A DNA stretch of 64,000 bases from Nitrospinae bacterium bin107 (GTDB taxonomy: Bacteria; UBA8248): NCBI GenBank assembly GCA_002238965.1, contig MPNJ01000015.1:31288-95287 (forward strand). Reading direction: 5' to 3'. This document shows, piece by piece, positions 8,782 through 16,889 of the stretch. The notes under the pieces were generated by a model. It saw only the letters and a list, made by a program, of their open reading frames with translations, was not told where the DNA came from and did no database searches. The first letter of the stretch is position 1, and every line of letters begins with the position of its first letter. Made by a program: the position numbers and the translations under genes.

Positions 8782-9327
8782 TCAGGGCGTCTGCGTGATG
8801 TTGCGAATCTCGACCCGCCGGTTCGCCGCGGATTCGGGATTGTCTTTATCCAGAGGTTCTCTCTCGCCCATTCCCTTCGACGAGATGAGCGAGTCGTCCA
8901 GCTTGAAATTTTGGACGATGTAGCTCACGACGGCCGCCGCCCGCCGCTGCGAGAGCGCCTCGTTGTACTCGGCCGTCCCCTTCGCGTCCGTGTGGCCCAC
9001 GATTTCGATACGTTGGCCCTTGAGCACAGGGCTGGCGAGCGCGCGTCCTAAAACGTCGAGCGTGAGCAGGGACTCGTTGTCCAGTTTTGCGGAGTCGAAC
9101 GCGAAACTCACCTTTAAGTCGATGGACGGCGCCGCCTTCGCAGCGCCCGATACCTTGACCCCTCTCGCGCCTTTGAAACTGCGCGTTTTGGCGAATCCGC
9201 CGCCCGCGCGCGGCGACAAGGCTCGGATGATCTCTTTCTCCGTGGGAATCGACTGGGCATGGGCGCCTGCGGCGAACGCCTTCCATGCGGCGGCGGAAAG
9301 CCCGAATAGGGTGCGTGATGTTTTCAT
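8782..9327 (-). CDS. OmpA-family outer membrane protein
   Basis: A 181-residue protein: a signal peptide (MKTSRTLFGLSAAAWKAF, then AAGAHAQS), a short variable segment, then an OmpA-like peptidoglycan-binding domain from about residue 65 to the end. IEIVGHTDAKGTAEYNEALS, QRRAAAV and ANRRVEIR are the diagnostic parts, with Asp and Arg contacting diaminopimelate. It probably anchors a protein complex to the cell wall in the periplasm. ATG 9327 is four bases past the stop of the upstream protease gene, so the two form an operon. Confidence 0.85.
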   Translation of the reverse strand: MKTSRTLFGLSAAAWKAFAAGAHAQSIPTEKEIIRALSPRAGGGFAKTRSFKGARGVKVSGAAKAAPSIDLKVSFAFDSAKLDNESLLTLDVLGRALASPVLKGQRIEIVGHTDAKGTAEYNEALSQRRAAAVVSYIVQNFKLDDSLISSKGMGEREPLDKDNPESAANRRVEIRNITQTP

Positions 9328-9331
9328 GGCG

Positions 9332-10909
9332 TCAGTCCCCCTTTTTGGTCTCGAGCGCAACGAAGGCCGCGCTCACGACGCGTTCGGGTTGTGTGGGATC
9401 GGGCCGGGCGATGATGGTTCCCCTTAACGCCGTCAGGAACTCGCGCTCGGTCTCGACGAGCGGCCGGTCTTTCGAGAAGAGCGGACTCTTCGAAGCGATG
9501 GCGACAATCATCTCGTTTCCGAAAGGCGCCCCCACTGTGAATTTTTGCCGCCCCTCCTTCCCGTCGCCAAACCTGAGGGCGGCGTTTGCAGACAAGGTGG
9601 ATAGCGTCAAAGGGTCCGATTCCACCGGATTGACCACGTTGCCGTCCGCCTGAATGTAGGAGACGTGCAGGTATCCCCGATGACCCGGCATTTTCACTTC
9701 GAACGCAAGTGTTTCGGACGCTTTGTAAGTCCGCTTCGGAAGCATTATGTAAGGCCCATCGGCGCGGGCGAGGGGTTTTTCGATGGTCATGAGCGTCTCG
9801 CACTGCGGCCAGGGGCGGAGCGCCACGTCCAACTGCGCCTTCGTTCCCGCAACGGCCTTTTTCAATTTGTCGAGATATTCACCGGTACCCACGAAGCCCC
9901 TGATGAACTTCTTCGCGTTTTTCTCCACGATCTGAAGCCTTCCGCATCCGATCTCAGGTAGCTTTATATCATTGACGACCGGCGGCGGTTCTGGTTTGGG
10001 AATCACCGGTTTCGGCTTGGGTTTCGGCGGCTCGGGCGGGGGTGGAGGGGGAGTCGCCATGAGTCGCATGGAGAAGCCGTACTTCACTCGTCTCTCGAAC
10101 GTGTCGTACGATATCCGCCCGAAACCCCGCGATCCCCAGCCCATGCCCCAGGAATTCATCACCTTGAAGTACCGGCTGCGCTCCGAATAGCCGACCACCG
10201 TGACCGCATGGTGCCCGTCTTTCTCCTTAGGGTACCCGGCGTGCCATACCCGGCGGCCTCTCAGGCGGTGAAACGCCCTGTTATCCCGCATGCCGATCAC
10301 GACCGGATGGCCGCTCGCAAGCTCCGCCTTCACCTGATCGAGTCGATCGGTGTCGACCACCTGCAATTCCGCAATTTTGAATCTCGAAGCGCGGGCGACC
10401 AAGCGCGGTCCCGGTCGCCTGCAAAGGTCTGGGTCGTAGCGATAATCGGCGTGGGCCACGGCACCCTTCATGAGAAGGTTCAGGGCGTCGGAGATTCTCG
10501 CGCCCCTGTCGCAGGAGTAGCCGGGCCTTCGGATGGAGTCGTAGATGTAGGCGGGGCTTGGAATCTCATCGGCCGTCAGCCGCGGACCGCCTTCTGGCGC
10601 GCTGTTGTAGTAGGAGCGCGCCGCGTAGCCCACCGCCCAGCCCACGCAGGAACCCTGTTTGCCCTGGTGGCCGACGACGGGGAACCGATCGCTGAGGTCG
10701 ACGTATACGGGAAGAAACGCCCGGAAAAGGGGCGTTCTGGGCTTGCCGGCGAGTTCTTCTTCCGTCTCGAAGACCGCGCCTGACGCATAAACCGTGTCCA
10801 CCGGGTCCTGCGCCTGTTGGGCCCAGGCGCCGACCGGCAGTGCGGAAACGACAATCGCCCAAGTGAAGAGGAATACCAATATCTTGGAAACAGACATTCG
10901 ATCGCTCAT
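9332..10909 (-). CDS. Secreted papain-like cysteine peptidase with DUF4384 domain
   Basis: A 525-residue exported protein. The signal peptide ends near AWAQQ. Residues about 60-290 form a papain (C1) domain with the active Cys in GKQGSCVGWAVGYA, the His in GHHAVTVVGYS and the Asn in MNSWGMGWG. A proline-rich linker (PPPPPPEPPKPKPKP) follows, then a C-terminal DUF4384-type domain (LHVSYIQADGNVVNPVE). Such domains are often attached to caspase-like proteases, and a broken caspase gene lies 0.6 kb downstream. The OmpA-like gene follows directly. Substrate unknown; it acts outside the cytoplasm. Confidence 0.82.
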   Translation of the reverse strand: MSDRMSVSKILVFLFTWAIVVSALPVGAWAQQAQDPVDTVYASGAVFETEEELAGKPRTPLFRAFLPVYVDLSDRFPVVGHQGKQGSCVGWAVGYAARSYYNSAPEGGPRLTADEIPSPAYIYDSIRRPGYSCDRGARISDALNLLMKGAVAHADYRYDPDLCRRPGPRLVARASRFKIAELQVVDTDRLDQVKAELASGHPVVIGMRDNRAFHRLRGRRVWHAGYPKEKDGHHAVTVVGYSERSRYFKVMNSWGMGWGSRGFGRISYDTFERRVKYGFSMRLMATPPPPPPEPPKPKPKPVIPKPEPPPVVNDIKLPEIGCGRLQIVEKNAKKFIRGFVGTGEYLDKLKKAVAGTKAQLDVALRPWPQCETLMTIEKPLARADGPYIMLPKRTYKASETLAFEVKMPGHRGYLHVSYIQADGNVVNPVESDPLTLSTLSANAALRFGDGKEGRQKFTVGAPFGNEMIVAIASKSPLFSKDRPLVETEREFLTALRGTIIARPDPTQPERVVSAAFVALETKKGD

Positions 10910-12178
10910 GTAATGATAGTTTGTGATCTACATTTGCTATCGGTCGCGCGATCCCTGCCTTACTCGGCAAGGTGGGGAAGCAATGCCAGCGAACCTCAAC
11001 CATATCTCCATAGCAGGTGGTATTACGGATCCTATTTGAGAGTGTAGAAAATCGCACGCTACTTCGCGTCCCCAAAATTGGGGTGATTTTGGAGAATTTT
11101 TAGCTATATTTTTGGAATTTCCGGATTACGAACGACATCAGCGCTGGCCTAGGACTGTTGGAGATTCAGACGGTTCGCATAAGAAGTGATTTGACCACTT
11201 CTCCGGTGTAGAGGCCAACGCCCTCTATTTTCCTTTCAGGATTTTCTAACCCCCCCTCCCCCTCAGAATCGGCGTAGTGCTGAAAGCAGGCGAGGGCGGC
11301 GCAGGCCTTTGTTTCTACGGCGTCGCCCTAGTTGGACAGCTTGAAGTGGTTGATTCCCTTGTATAGGGTGGACATGCTCTTTTTCCCCGAAGAGCCGCTC
11401 GATTCCCGGGATGGCGCGTAAGCGGGCTTATGCCTTTGTCATGCCTGCTTCTCAAGGAGGGAGTGAAAACCTCCGAACACGCGGGCGGCTCGCGAGTTCC
11501 CCTTCATCAGGGAAGCTCGACACCCCTACGGTATGGTTACCCTCTAACGCCATCGGGCGCATACTTTCGAACTCCCCCTACTCGGGGAAGTCCGACACCC
11601 CTACGAAGTCTTAAATCTCTCACAAACCAGCAATCCTCACTCGCGTTTGGCGCGCATTTCCCCGCAATTGCTGTACGCCCCGGAACCACAGACTCGGCTA
11701 TCGTGCGCGCGGCGCGGGAAAGTGATTTCTCCCGCATTGGTCGGCCAATTCCTTCTTCCTCAGTCGGAATTGATCAAAAGGAAAGGCGTATTCTCATGGG
11801 AATCAGTGATGCGGCGGGAATGGAGACAGCGAGTCTTCTTTCTGCGCTCGGAAATCTCCTGTCATCGGTCGGGAAATTCCTCATTCTTCAGTTGGAGTGG
11901 ATTCTCGCTCCTCGCCCGGGTTTGGCCGTCGCAGCCGGAGGGGAGGGGGCGATGGATTCAGGGATACAATTGATAATGAAAGTAATGATATTTTCGATAA
12001 AATCAGATAAATTCACGGGGTTTTTCGATAAATTTCTGAAATGTAATACCCCGGCAAGTGGTTGTAATCAAAAGGGATTCCATGTGAATCTTAGCGTACT
12101 GCACTCAGATCTGGCGGCAAAAAAAGTTTTTCGCTTACCACGCATCTCCCCGCAACTGCCCGCAATTGCGCGCGGGCG
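10910..12178. other. Long intergenic region without a convincing gene
   Basis: About 1.27 kb without a supported gene. It is AT-rich at 11040-11130, holds C-rich tracts (11246-11262) and two copies of the GGAAGCTCGACACCCCTAC repeat at 11511 and 11584. A plus-strand open frame starting at 11430 runs on antisense into the glycosyltransferase; its composition is that of a shadow. On the minus strand around 11332-11376 a short reading ends in YKGINHFKLSN and a stop, which could be the tail of a decayed transposase, but I cannot place it. Confidence 0.5.
11511..11606 (+). repeat. Two tandem copies of GGAAGCTCGACACCCCTAC-type repeat
   Basis: GGAAGCTCGACACCCCTACG at 11511-11530 and the variant GGGAAGTCCGACACCCCTAC starting at 11585 are spaced about 73 bp apart in the same direction. 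An inverted copy is at 4769-4787. Function unknown; the copy number is too low and the spacing too irregular for a CRISPR. Confidence 0.5.
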
Positions 12179-13243
12179 TCAGGGCGCGCCGCCCAGGCAG
12201 GGAGCGACCTCCCGGATGAAGCGCCCGGCCACGGCGCGCCAGGCGCAGGCGGCGGCGCGCTCGATTCCGCGCCGGCCGAGTTCTTCGCGCAAGGCCGGGT
12301 TCTTCAGCAGGTCGATGAGCGCGTCGGCCAGGGCGGCCTCATCCACAGGCGGCGGCAGCAGGACGCCCGCCTCTCCCACAATCTCGGGCGCCGCCGCCAC
12401 GTCGAGCGCCACCACGGGCAGGCCCGCCGCCATGGCTTCGAGGAAAGCGATGCCGAAGCCCTCCTGGAGCGAGGGCAGGCAGAAAACGTCCGCCGCCCCG
12501 TATTCACGGCGCACGGCCTCGTCGCCGGGCACCTCGCCCAGAAGCGTCACGGCGGTCTCGAGGCCCAGCCTGTCTACCTGTTTTTCCAGGCTCTTCCATT
12601 CCGGGCCGCCGCCCACGACGCGCAACTTCGCATCGGGCACGGCCGCGAGCACCCTCGGCATGGCCCCCACGAGGCTCCTGGTGTTCTTCCTGGGGTATTG
12701 ACGCGCCACCGAGAGGATGGTGCGGCCTGCCGGACGCCTCGACTCACTCACGCGCTCCCAATGGGTCGGATGGATTCCGTTTCCCACGACGCCGACCTTC
12801 TCCGCCGGCAGTCCATACGCCTCACAGGCCACGCCCCGGCTGTATTCGCTGGTGACGATGACCCTGTCGGCGCGATGCGCGTTGGCGCGTTCGAGATGGG
12901 AGAGCGCGCGCAGATACTGGCGCGGCGCGCCGCGCTCGAATCGCATCTCGTCGGCCGAGATTCCGTGCAGATAGACGATGAAGGGGACTGCCATGCTCAG
13001 GTCGAAGCCGTCGATGTCGAAGCCCACGATGAGGTCGAAATCATCGGGTGAAATGCGGTCCTTCAACTCCAGATTGTACAGGAGCCTCTGAAGCAGAAGG
13101 CTGGATGCGCGCTCGTCCGGGCCGATGATCTCCACCGTATGCCCGTTTGCTTCCAGCCCGCCCGCCAGGCCCGTGATGGCCGCCGCCGTGCCCGAGCCTT
13201 TCGCGACGTCGAGGGTCCAGGAGTTCAGAAAAGCGATTCGCAA
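12179..13243 (-). CDS. Glycosyltransferase family 4 protein
   Basis: A 354-residue GT-B glycosyltransferase that would transfer a sugar from a nucleotide-sugar to an acceptor at the inner membrane face. The N-terminal half starts MRIAFLNSW with a glycine-rich acceptor loop; the C-terminal half has the retaining GT4 signature EGFGIAFLEAMAAGLPVV (E-x7-E) and a SVARQYPRKN entry to the donor domain. Length is normal for GT4. No other polysaccharide gene is adjacent, so the product cannot be guessed. Confidence 0.88.
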   Translation of the reverse strand: MRIAFLNSWTLDVAKGSGTAAAITGLAGGLEANGHTVEIIGPDERASSLLLQRLLYNLELKDRISPDDFDLIVGFDIDGFDLSMAVPFIVYLHGISADEMRFERGAPRQYLRALSHLERANAHRADRVIVTSEYSRGVACEAYGLPAEKVGVVGNGIHPTHWERVSESRRPAGRTILSVARQYPRKNTRSLVGAMPRVLAAVPDAKLRVVGGGPEWKSLEKQVDRLGLETAVTLLGEVPGDEAVRREYGAADVFCLPSLQEGFGIAFLEAMAAGLPVVALDVAAAPEIVGEAGVLLPPPVDEAALADALIDLLKNPALREELGRRGIERAAACAWRAVAGRFIREVAPCLGGAP

Positions 13244-13321
13244 GTTTCCCCTGCCCCGAAAAGAAAAAGAGGACGCGGCTTCACGTCCTCCTCGTGCGCC
13301 CTCACGATAAGAATGCGTTCT

Positions 13322-13654
13322 CTACAATGCCTGGTCCGATTTGGCCGCGAAGACGAAATCGCTCTCCGTCAAGCCGTTTATCTTGTGCGTCCACACGGTG
13401 ACCTTCACCTTCCCCCACGCCAGATAGATGTCGGGATGATGGCCCTGCTCCTCGGCCATCTCACCCACCCGGTTCGTGAAATCAAGCGCCGTCCGGAAGT
13501 CGGGGAAGCGGTATTCTTTTTCCAGGTGATGCTCGTCCACCACCTGCCAATCGCCGCCCAGCTGCTCCTGCAGGGCGGAGAGGGCCTCTCCCTCAAGCGG
13601 GGGCACGCCGCCTTTGCAAGGCACGCATTCCTTGGCCGCCAGCTCGCTGCTCAT
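13322..13654 (-). CDS. phhB: Pterin-4a-carbinolamine dehydratase
   Basis: A 110-residue protein of the pterin carbinolamine dehydratase family, which removes water from 4a-hydroxytetrahydrobiopterin during recycling of the pterin cofactor of aromatic amino acid hydroxylases. The diagnostic motif EEQGHHPDIYLAWGKVKV (active His pair) and the start CVPCKGGVPPL are typical. ATG 13654 is chosen because AAAGGAG lies ten bases upstream; the earlier ATG would add 17 residues unlike the family. No hydroxylase gene is in the window. Confidence 0.9.
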   Translation of the reverse strand: MSSELAAKECVPCKGGVPPLEGEALSALQEQLGGDWQVVDEHHLEKEYRFPDFRTALDFTNRVGEMAEEQGHHPDIYLAWGKVKVTVWTHKINGLTESDFVFAAKSDQAL

Positions 13655-13895
13655 GGGTTTTCCGCTCCTTTGTATGGAGGATGAAATAACCTGTTTTTGA
13701 CTCATTTAGAGGTTCATCATCGCGCTTTTCCCGGAAACCCGCAAGGCCGCACCGGGCGGAGCGACGCGCGAGCGGTCCTGCTATCCGGCGCCAAGGGATT
13801 TGCTCACCGCTGTCGGTCGGACCGCATATATGCGTGGGACAATCACTCCCACGACTCGTTTGTCGCCCGGCCCCAACCCTTTTCCCCCGCCCCGC

Positions 13896-15746
13896 TCAAA
13901 ACACCATCCTCAAGGCGAGCGAGAACTGGTGGCTGCGGCGCGAGTCTTCGCCGAAGCGTCCGGAGTAGTTCAAGAGGCCGCTCGTGCGCTCGCCCAGTTT
14001 CGCGCTCACGCCCAAGTCGGTGCTCACGATGCTGCTCGCAGGCTCGAAGCCCGGGATGCTGAAGCGCCCCGGCATGGTGTTCGACCCCGCCGAGACGAGG
14101 ATGGGATCGTCTTCGAGTTCGTGCTCATAGGCGATGCGGGCGTAGGGGCGGAGTCCGCCCACGCTCCAGCCGAAGCGGTAACCGCCGCGCGCGATGAGCG
14201 AGTTGCGCGAGAAATCGGAAAAATTCATCGCGGTCGAGGAATTCCCGCTCTCCCGGTAGCCCTTGACCTCCTGGTTGAGCAGCGAGAGTCCGAAAAACGG
14301 GCCGTGCCGGAGCGTTTCCGAAGCGCCCAGCATACACTCCAGCTCGAATTCGCCCCCGAACTGGGCGGCTTCGGTGGAGCCGCGCTCGGTGCGCGTGAAC
14401 GCCGCGAGGGTGACCGGACGCTCGACGTCTATCGACGACTGTCCCAGGGTCAGGGCGACGCTCACCTGCAGGCCGCCACTGCGCCACGCGCCGTGCAGCG
14501 AGCCGAGCACGACGTCGCCCTCCAGGTTCGCGCCCGCGAGTTCGTTCCCGTGGCGGACGAAGCTGAGGGCGGCGCCCCAGGTGAGTTCCGACCCGGCGCG
14601 ATGGCCTGCGCCCAGTGTAATGCCGGTCACCTCGGATTCGATTTCCCCGAGACGCGGCAGAGCGCCTGCGTCGTTCCTGCCGAACTGCCCCCGCGCATAA
14701 CCGCGCCAGCTCCCCTCGGGCAGTGCGAAGTCGGCGTCCCGCTCCGCCGTAATGGCGCCGTGGTGAGCGGCCGCCGCATCTGCGCCCGCCTCGCCAGCGA
14801 GAGATACCTGCAGCGGAGCCGCGAGCGTGGAGGTGACCATGTTCGCGAGCATCGCGTGGACAGCGCCGCTCGGATGGCTGCGGTCCGCGAACAGATACGT
14901 CTCGTTCGCGCCGGGCGCATAGGTTACGGGAAAGGGAGAACCCGCAGGCCCGCATTGGATGGAGACCGCGCTGCCTGCATTCGGCACTCCGCATGCCGTT
15001 CCGGTGGTGTTGGTAATGCCGTACCTCCCCGGGTTCGCGGCGAGCGCGCCCAGCGCGGCATGGATGTTGATGGGAACGACGCCCCCCTCGTTCTCGCGAA
15101 TTCCGGCGTAGAGTTTCTGGTTGTATTGGTCGACCAGCGCTCTGAGCCCTGCTTGATTGGCTGGACCCAGGGCGACGGCGAAAGGCGCCAGAGAGGCGTC
15201 GGGCATGTTGAACACCACGACGTGGCGGGCGCCCGCTTCGCGGAGGCGGCGTATCTGCGCGGCGTTCACGTCCGCGGCCGCGATAACGTGGCCCAGCGCG
15301 GTAGCCGGATTGCTCAACGCGGAGTCGGCGATGTCGTTCAGGCCGCCCCAGATGGTATAGAGCGCATTCGGGTCGAGGTTGCCGCCCCGTGCGGCGAGAT
15401 GCATGCCGATTTGCTCCGTCACCGTCGGCGAATCGTCGACATCACAGGGCGTGGCCGGGTTCATGCACGCTCCGGCGAAGGCGTAGTTCGGCCCGCCCGC
15501 GAGCGAGTATGCACCGGATGCGCCGAAGGCCTCCGCGACTATTTCGGCCCAGACGGGGTCGGGGTTCGTGGTGAAGCTGGTGCCGGGCGGCAGCGGCAGC
15601 CCCGATGCGGCGGCCGCGTTGCCCGAATCGCTCAGGCTGTCGCCGAAGACGACGACGTTGCTGAAGCTCTGCGCCTGAGCGCTTCCGGCGAATCCAAGTG
15701 CGAGAACGAAAATAATGGCGCCAAGCAGACGAAAATGATGCGGCAT
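13896..15746 (-). CDS. GDSL esterase autotransporter
   Basis: A 616-residue autotransporter. The signal peptide ends at SAQAQS. Residues about 28-320 are a GDSL/SGNH hydrolase passenger with the nucleophile in FGDSLSDSGN (Ser37), the GGLND block and the catalytic DRSHPSG near residue 300. The last 270 residues are an autotransporter beta-barrel (alternating hydrophobic strands, final residues LALRMVF ending in Phe). Family members are lipases or esterases held on the cell surface, often uncleaved. ATG 15746 has AAGGAG nine bases upstream. It shows the cell has an outer membrane. Confidence 0.9.
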   Translation of the reverse strand: MPHHFRLLGAIIFVLALGFAGSAQAQSFSNVVVFGDSLSDSGNAAAASGLPLPPGTSFTTNPDPVWAEIVAEAFGASGAYSLAGGPNYAFAGACMNPATPCDVDDSPTVTEQIGMHLAARGGNLDPNALYTIWGGLNDIADSALSNPATALGHVIAAADVNAAQIRRLREAGARHVVVFNMPDASLAPFAVALGPANQAGLRALVDQYNQKLYAGIRENEGGVVPINIHAALGALAANPGRYGITNTTGTACGVPNAGSAVSIQCGPAGSPFPVTYAPGANETYLFADRSHPSGAVHAMLANMVTSTLAAPLQVSLAGEAGADAAAAHHGAITAERDADFALPEGSWRGYARGQFGRNDAGALPRLGEIESEVTGITLGAGHRAGSELTWGAALSFVRHGNELAGANLEGDVVLGSLHGAWRSGGLQVSVALTLGQSSIDVERPVTLAAFTRTERGSTEAAQFGGEFELECMLGASETLRHGPFFGLSLLNQEVKGYRESGNSSTAMNFSDFSRNSLIARGGYRFGWSVGGLRPYARIAYEHELEDDPILVSAGSNTMPGRFSIPGFEPASSIVSTDLGVSAKLGERTSGLLNYSGRFGEDSRRSHQFSLALRMVF

Positions 15747-15867
15747 GTGAAAGACTCCTTTTTCGGGAGAGAGTTTATGTCGATGTAGCGAAAAGATTCG
15801 CGCGTCGAATGAGAGCAACATATCAAATTCACGGCGCAAACGGCAATGAAAAACGCCCCGCGCCGGT

Positions 15868-16122
15868 GTAGTTGAAAAGTCCTGATTTCGTGGTTCGAAG
15901 TATATAAGCGACTGACGAGAGAGGAGACATCACTCCCCCTCGAGGAGGAGTCGAAGAGGCCAAGCTCTTGGGCGAAGGCCGATTCGGTGGGGGGACATGC
16001 CACAGAATTAATCTCCCCCACCGATTCGGTTTCGGGTTTACACCCTCACCTCATCGACTCCCCCCCCAAGGGTGGAGTGAAATTTTCGCGCTCCTTCTGA
16101 GTACTTTTCAACAACCCCGGTG
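15868..16122. repeat. MITE-like repeat copy 2
   Basis: It starts with GTGTAGTTGAAAAGTCC and ends with the inverted copy TACTTTTCAACAACCCC. Inside are the same blocks as in copy 1: CACTCCCCCTCGAGGAGGAG, GATTCGGTGGGGGGACATG, CCCCACCGATTCGG and a final GGGTGGAGTGAAATTT. About 255 bp, no coding capacity. It lies between the esterase and chorismate mutase genes. Confidence 0.6.
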
Positions 16123-16215
16123 AAGGAGCGCTTGCGCGCCTGCTCAGGATGAGGCCCCGATACGGCGTTTTCGCAAGGATCGGGCCTGAAGGAATGAAAC
16201 CGCCGCGAATCGTGG

Positions 16216-16221
16216 TATAAT
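16216..16221 (+). promoter_or_regulatory. Probable -10 box of chorismate mutase gene
   Basis: A perfect TATAAT stands 38 bases before the chosen start codon, preceded by TGG. No good -35 hexamer is seen 16-18 bases upstream, so the assignment rests on the -10 alone. Confidence 0.4.
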
Positions 16222-16259
16222 CGCGTATCTGTTTTCACTAAGCTCAAATGGAGTTCCGC

Positions 16260-16523
16260 ATGGCGGATAGTTTGTCCGGGTTCAGGGAGCGGATAGATGC
16301 GTGCGATGCGCAGATCATCCGCCTCATCAACGAGCGGCTCAAAATCTGCCTCGAAGTCGGCGAATACAAGAGCGCGCAAGGCATCGCCGTCAGGGACGAG
16401 GCGCGTGAGAACGAGGTGATCGCCAGGATATTGGACGGCAATGAAGGTCCGTGCCCGCCCGAGGTCCTCGAGCGGATATACCGCATCCTCATCGACACCG
16501 CCGTCCGCCTAGAAGAAAAATGA
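16260..16523 (+). CDS. Chorismate mutase, AroQ type
   Basis: An 87-residue all-helical AroQ-fold chorismate mutase, which rearranges chorismate to prephenate for Phe/Tyr synthesis. FRERIDACDAQIIRLINERL carries the first-helix Arg, and EVGEYKS holds the Lys. The C-terminal helix follows RIYRILIDTAVRLEE. ATG 16260 is chosen because GGAG lies six bases upstream; ATG 16248 is an alternative adding four residues. A stand-alone mutase without fused dehydratase or dehydrogenase. Confidence 0.85.
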   Translation: MADSLSGFRERIDACDAQIIRLINERLKICLEVGEYKSAQGIAVRDEARENEVIARILDGNEGPCPPEVLERIYRILIDTAVRLEEK

Positions 16524-16643
16524 GTTCATAGGGGCGGGGAGGAGGGGTTCCCTGGTGCCTTGTAGCCCGGACGAGCCGTTTCTTGCGGGCAGAGAGTGGT
16601 TGTTGAAAAGGTCCCCTGAAGCGGTGGGGTACGTTGGTTTTTA

Positions 16644-16720
16644 GCCGGACAACCCCTCTACGGGGTTGTCCGGCCCTCCGTGGTCGTCCTTCGTCAGGAC
16701 AGGCACAGGGGCCTGTCCCT
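16644..16720. repeat. Cluster of perfect hairpins (REP-like)
   Basis: Positions 16644-16656 and 16662-16674 form a perfect 13-bp stem (GCCGGACAACCCC) with loop TCTAC. Immediately after, GGACAGGC and GCCTGTCC pair around 16699-16720. There is no T-tract after either, so they are more like repetitive extragenic palindromes than terminators. The rest of 16524-16889 has no gene; TACAAT at 16821-16826 may be the -10 of the RmuC gene. Confidence 0.5.
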
Positions 16721-16889
16721 ACGCCTCGTTTCGGGCGCAGTGTTCCGTAGGGGCGGCCCCCCGTGGCTGCCCGTTTTCATGACCAAAATCCGCCAGTGAG
16801 CATATTTGCGCGAATCCTGATACAATAGCCGCAGAACTTGCCGAACCCCGCCCGCCACGAAAAATCACCGCCCCCGGGAGAATCCCCGC

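Noticed and set aside
11332..11376. Possible decayed transposase tail (minus strand, YKGINHFKLSN then stop)
   Set aside because: Too short, frames broken upstream, and I cannot place it in a family.
11511..11606. Possible CRISPR array
   Set aside because: Only two imperfect copies and irregular spacing; no cas gene in the window.
11430..12701. Plus-strand open frame of 423 codons
   Set aside because: Its second half runs antisense through the well-supported glycosyltransferase, its first half crosses repeats, and the protein shows no domain.
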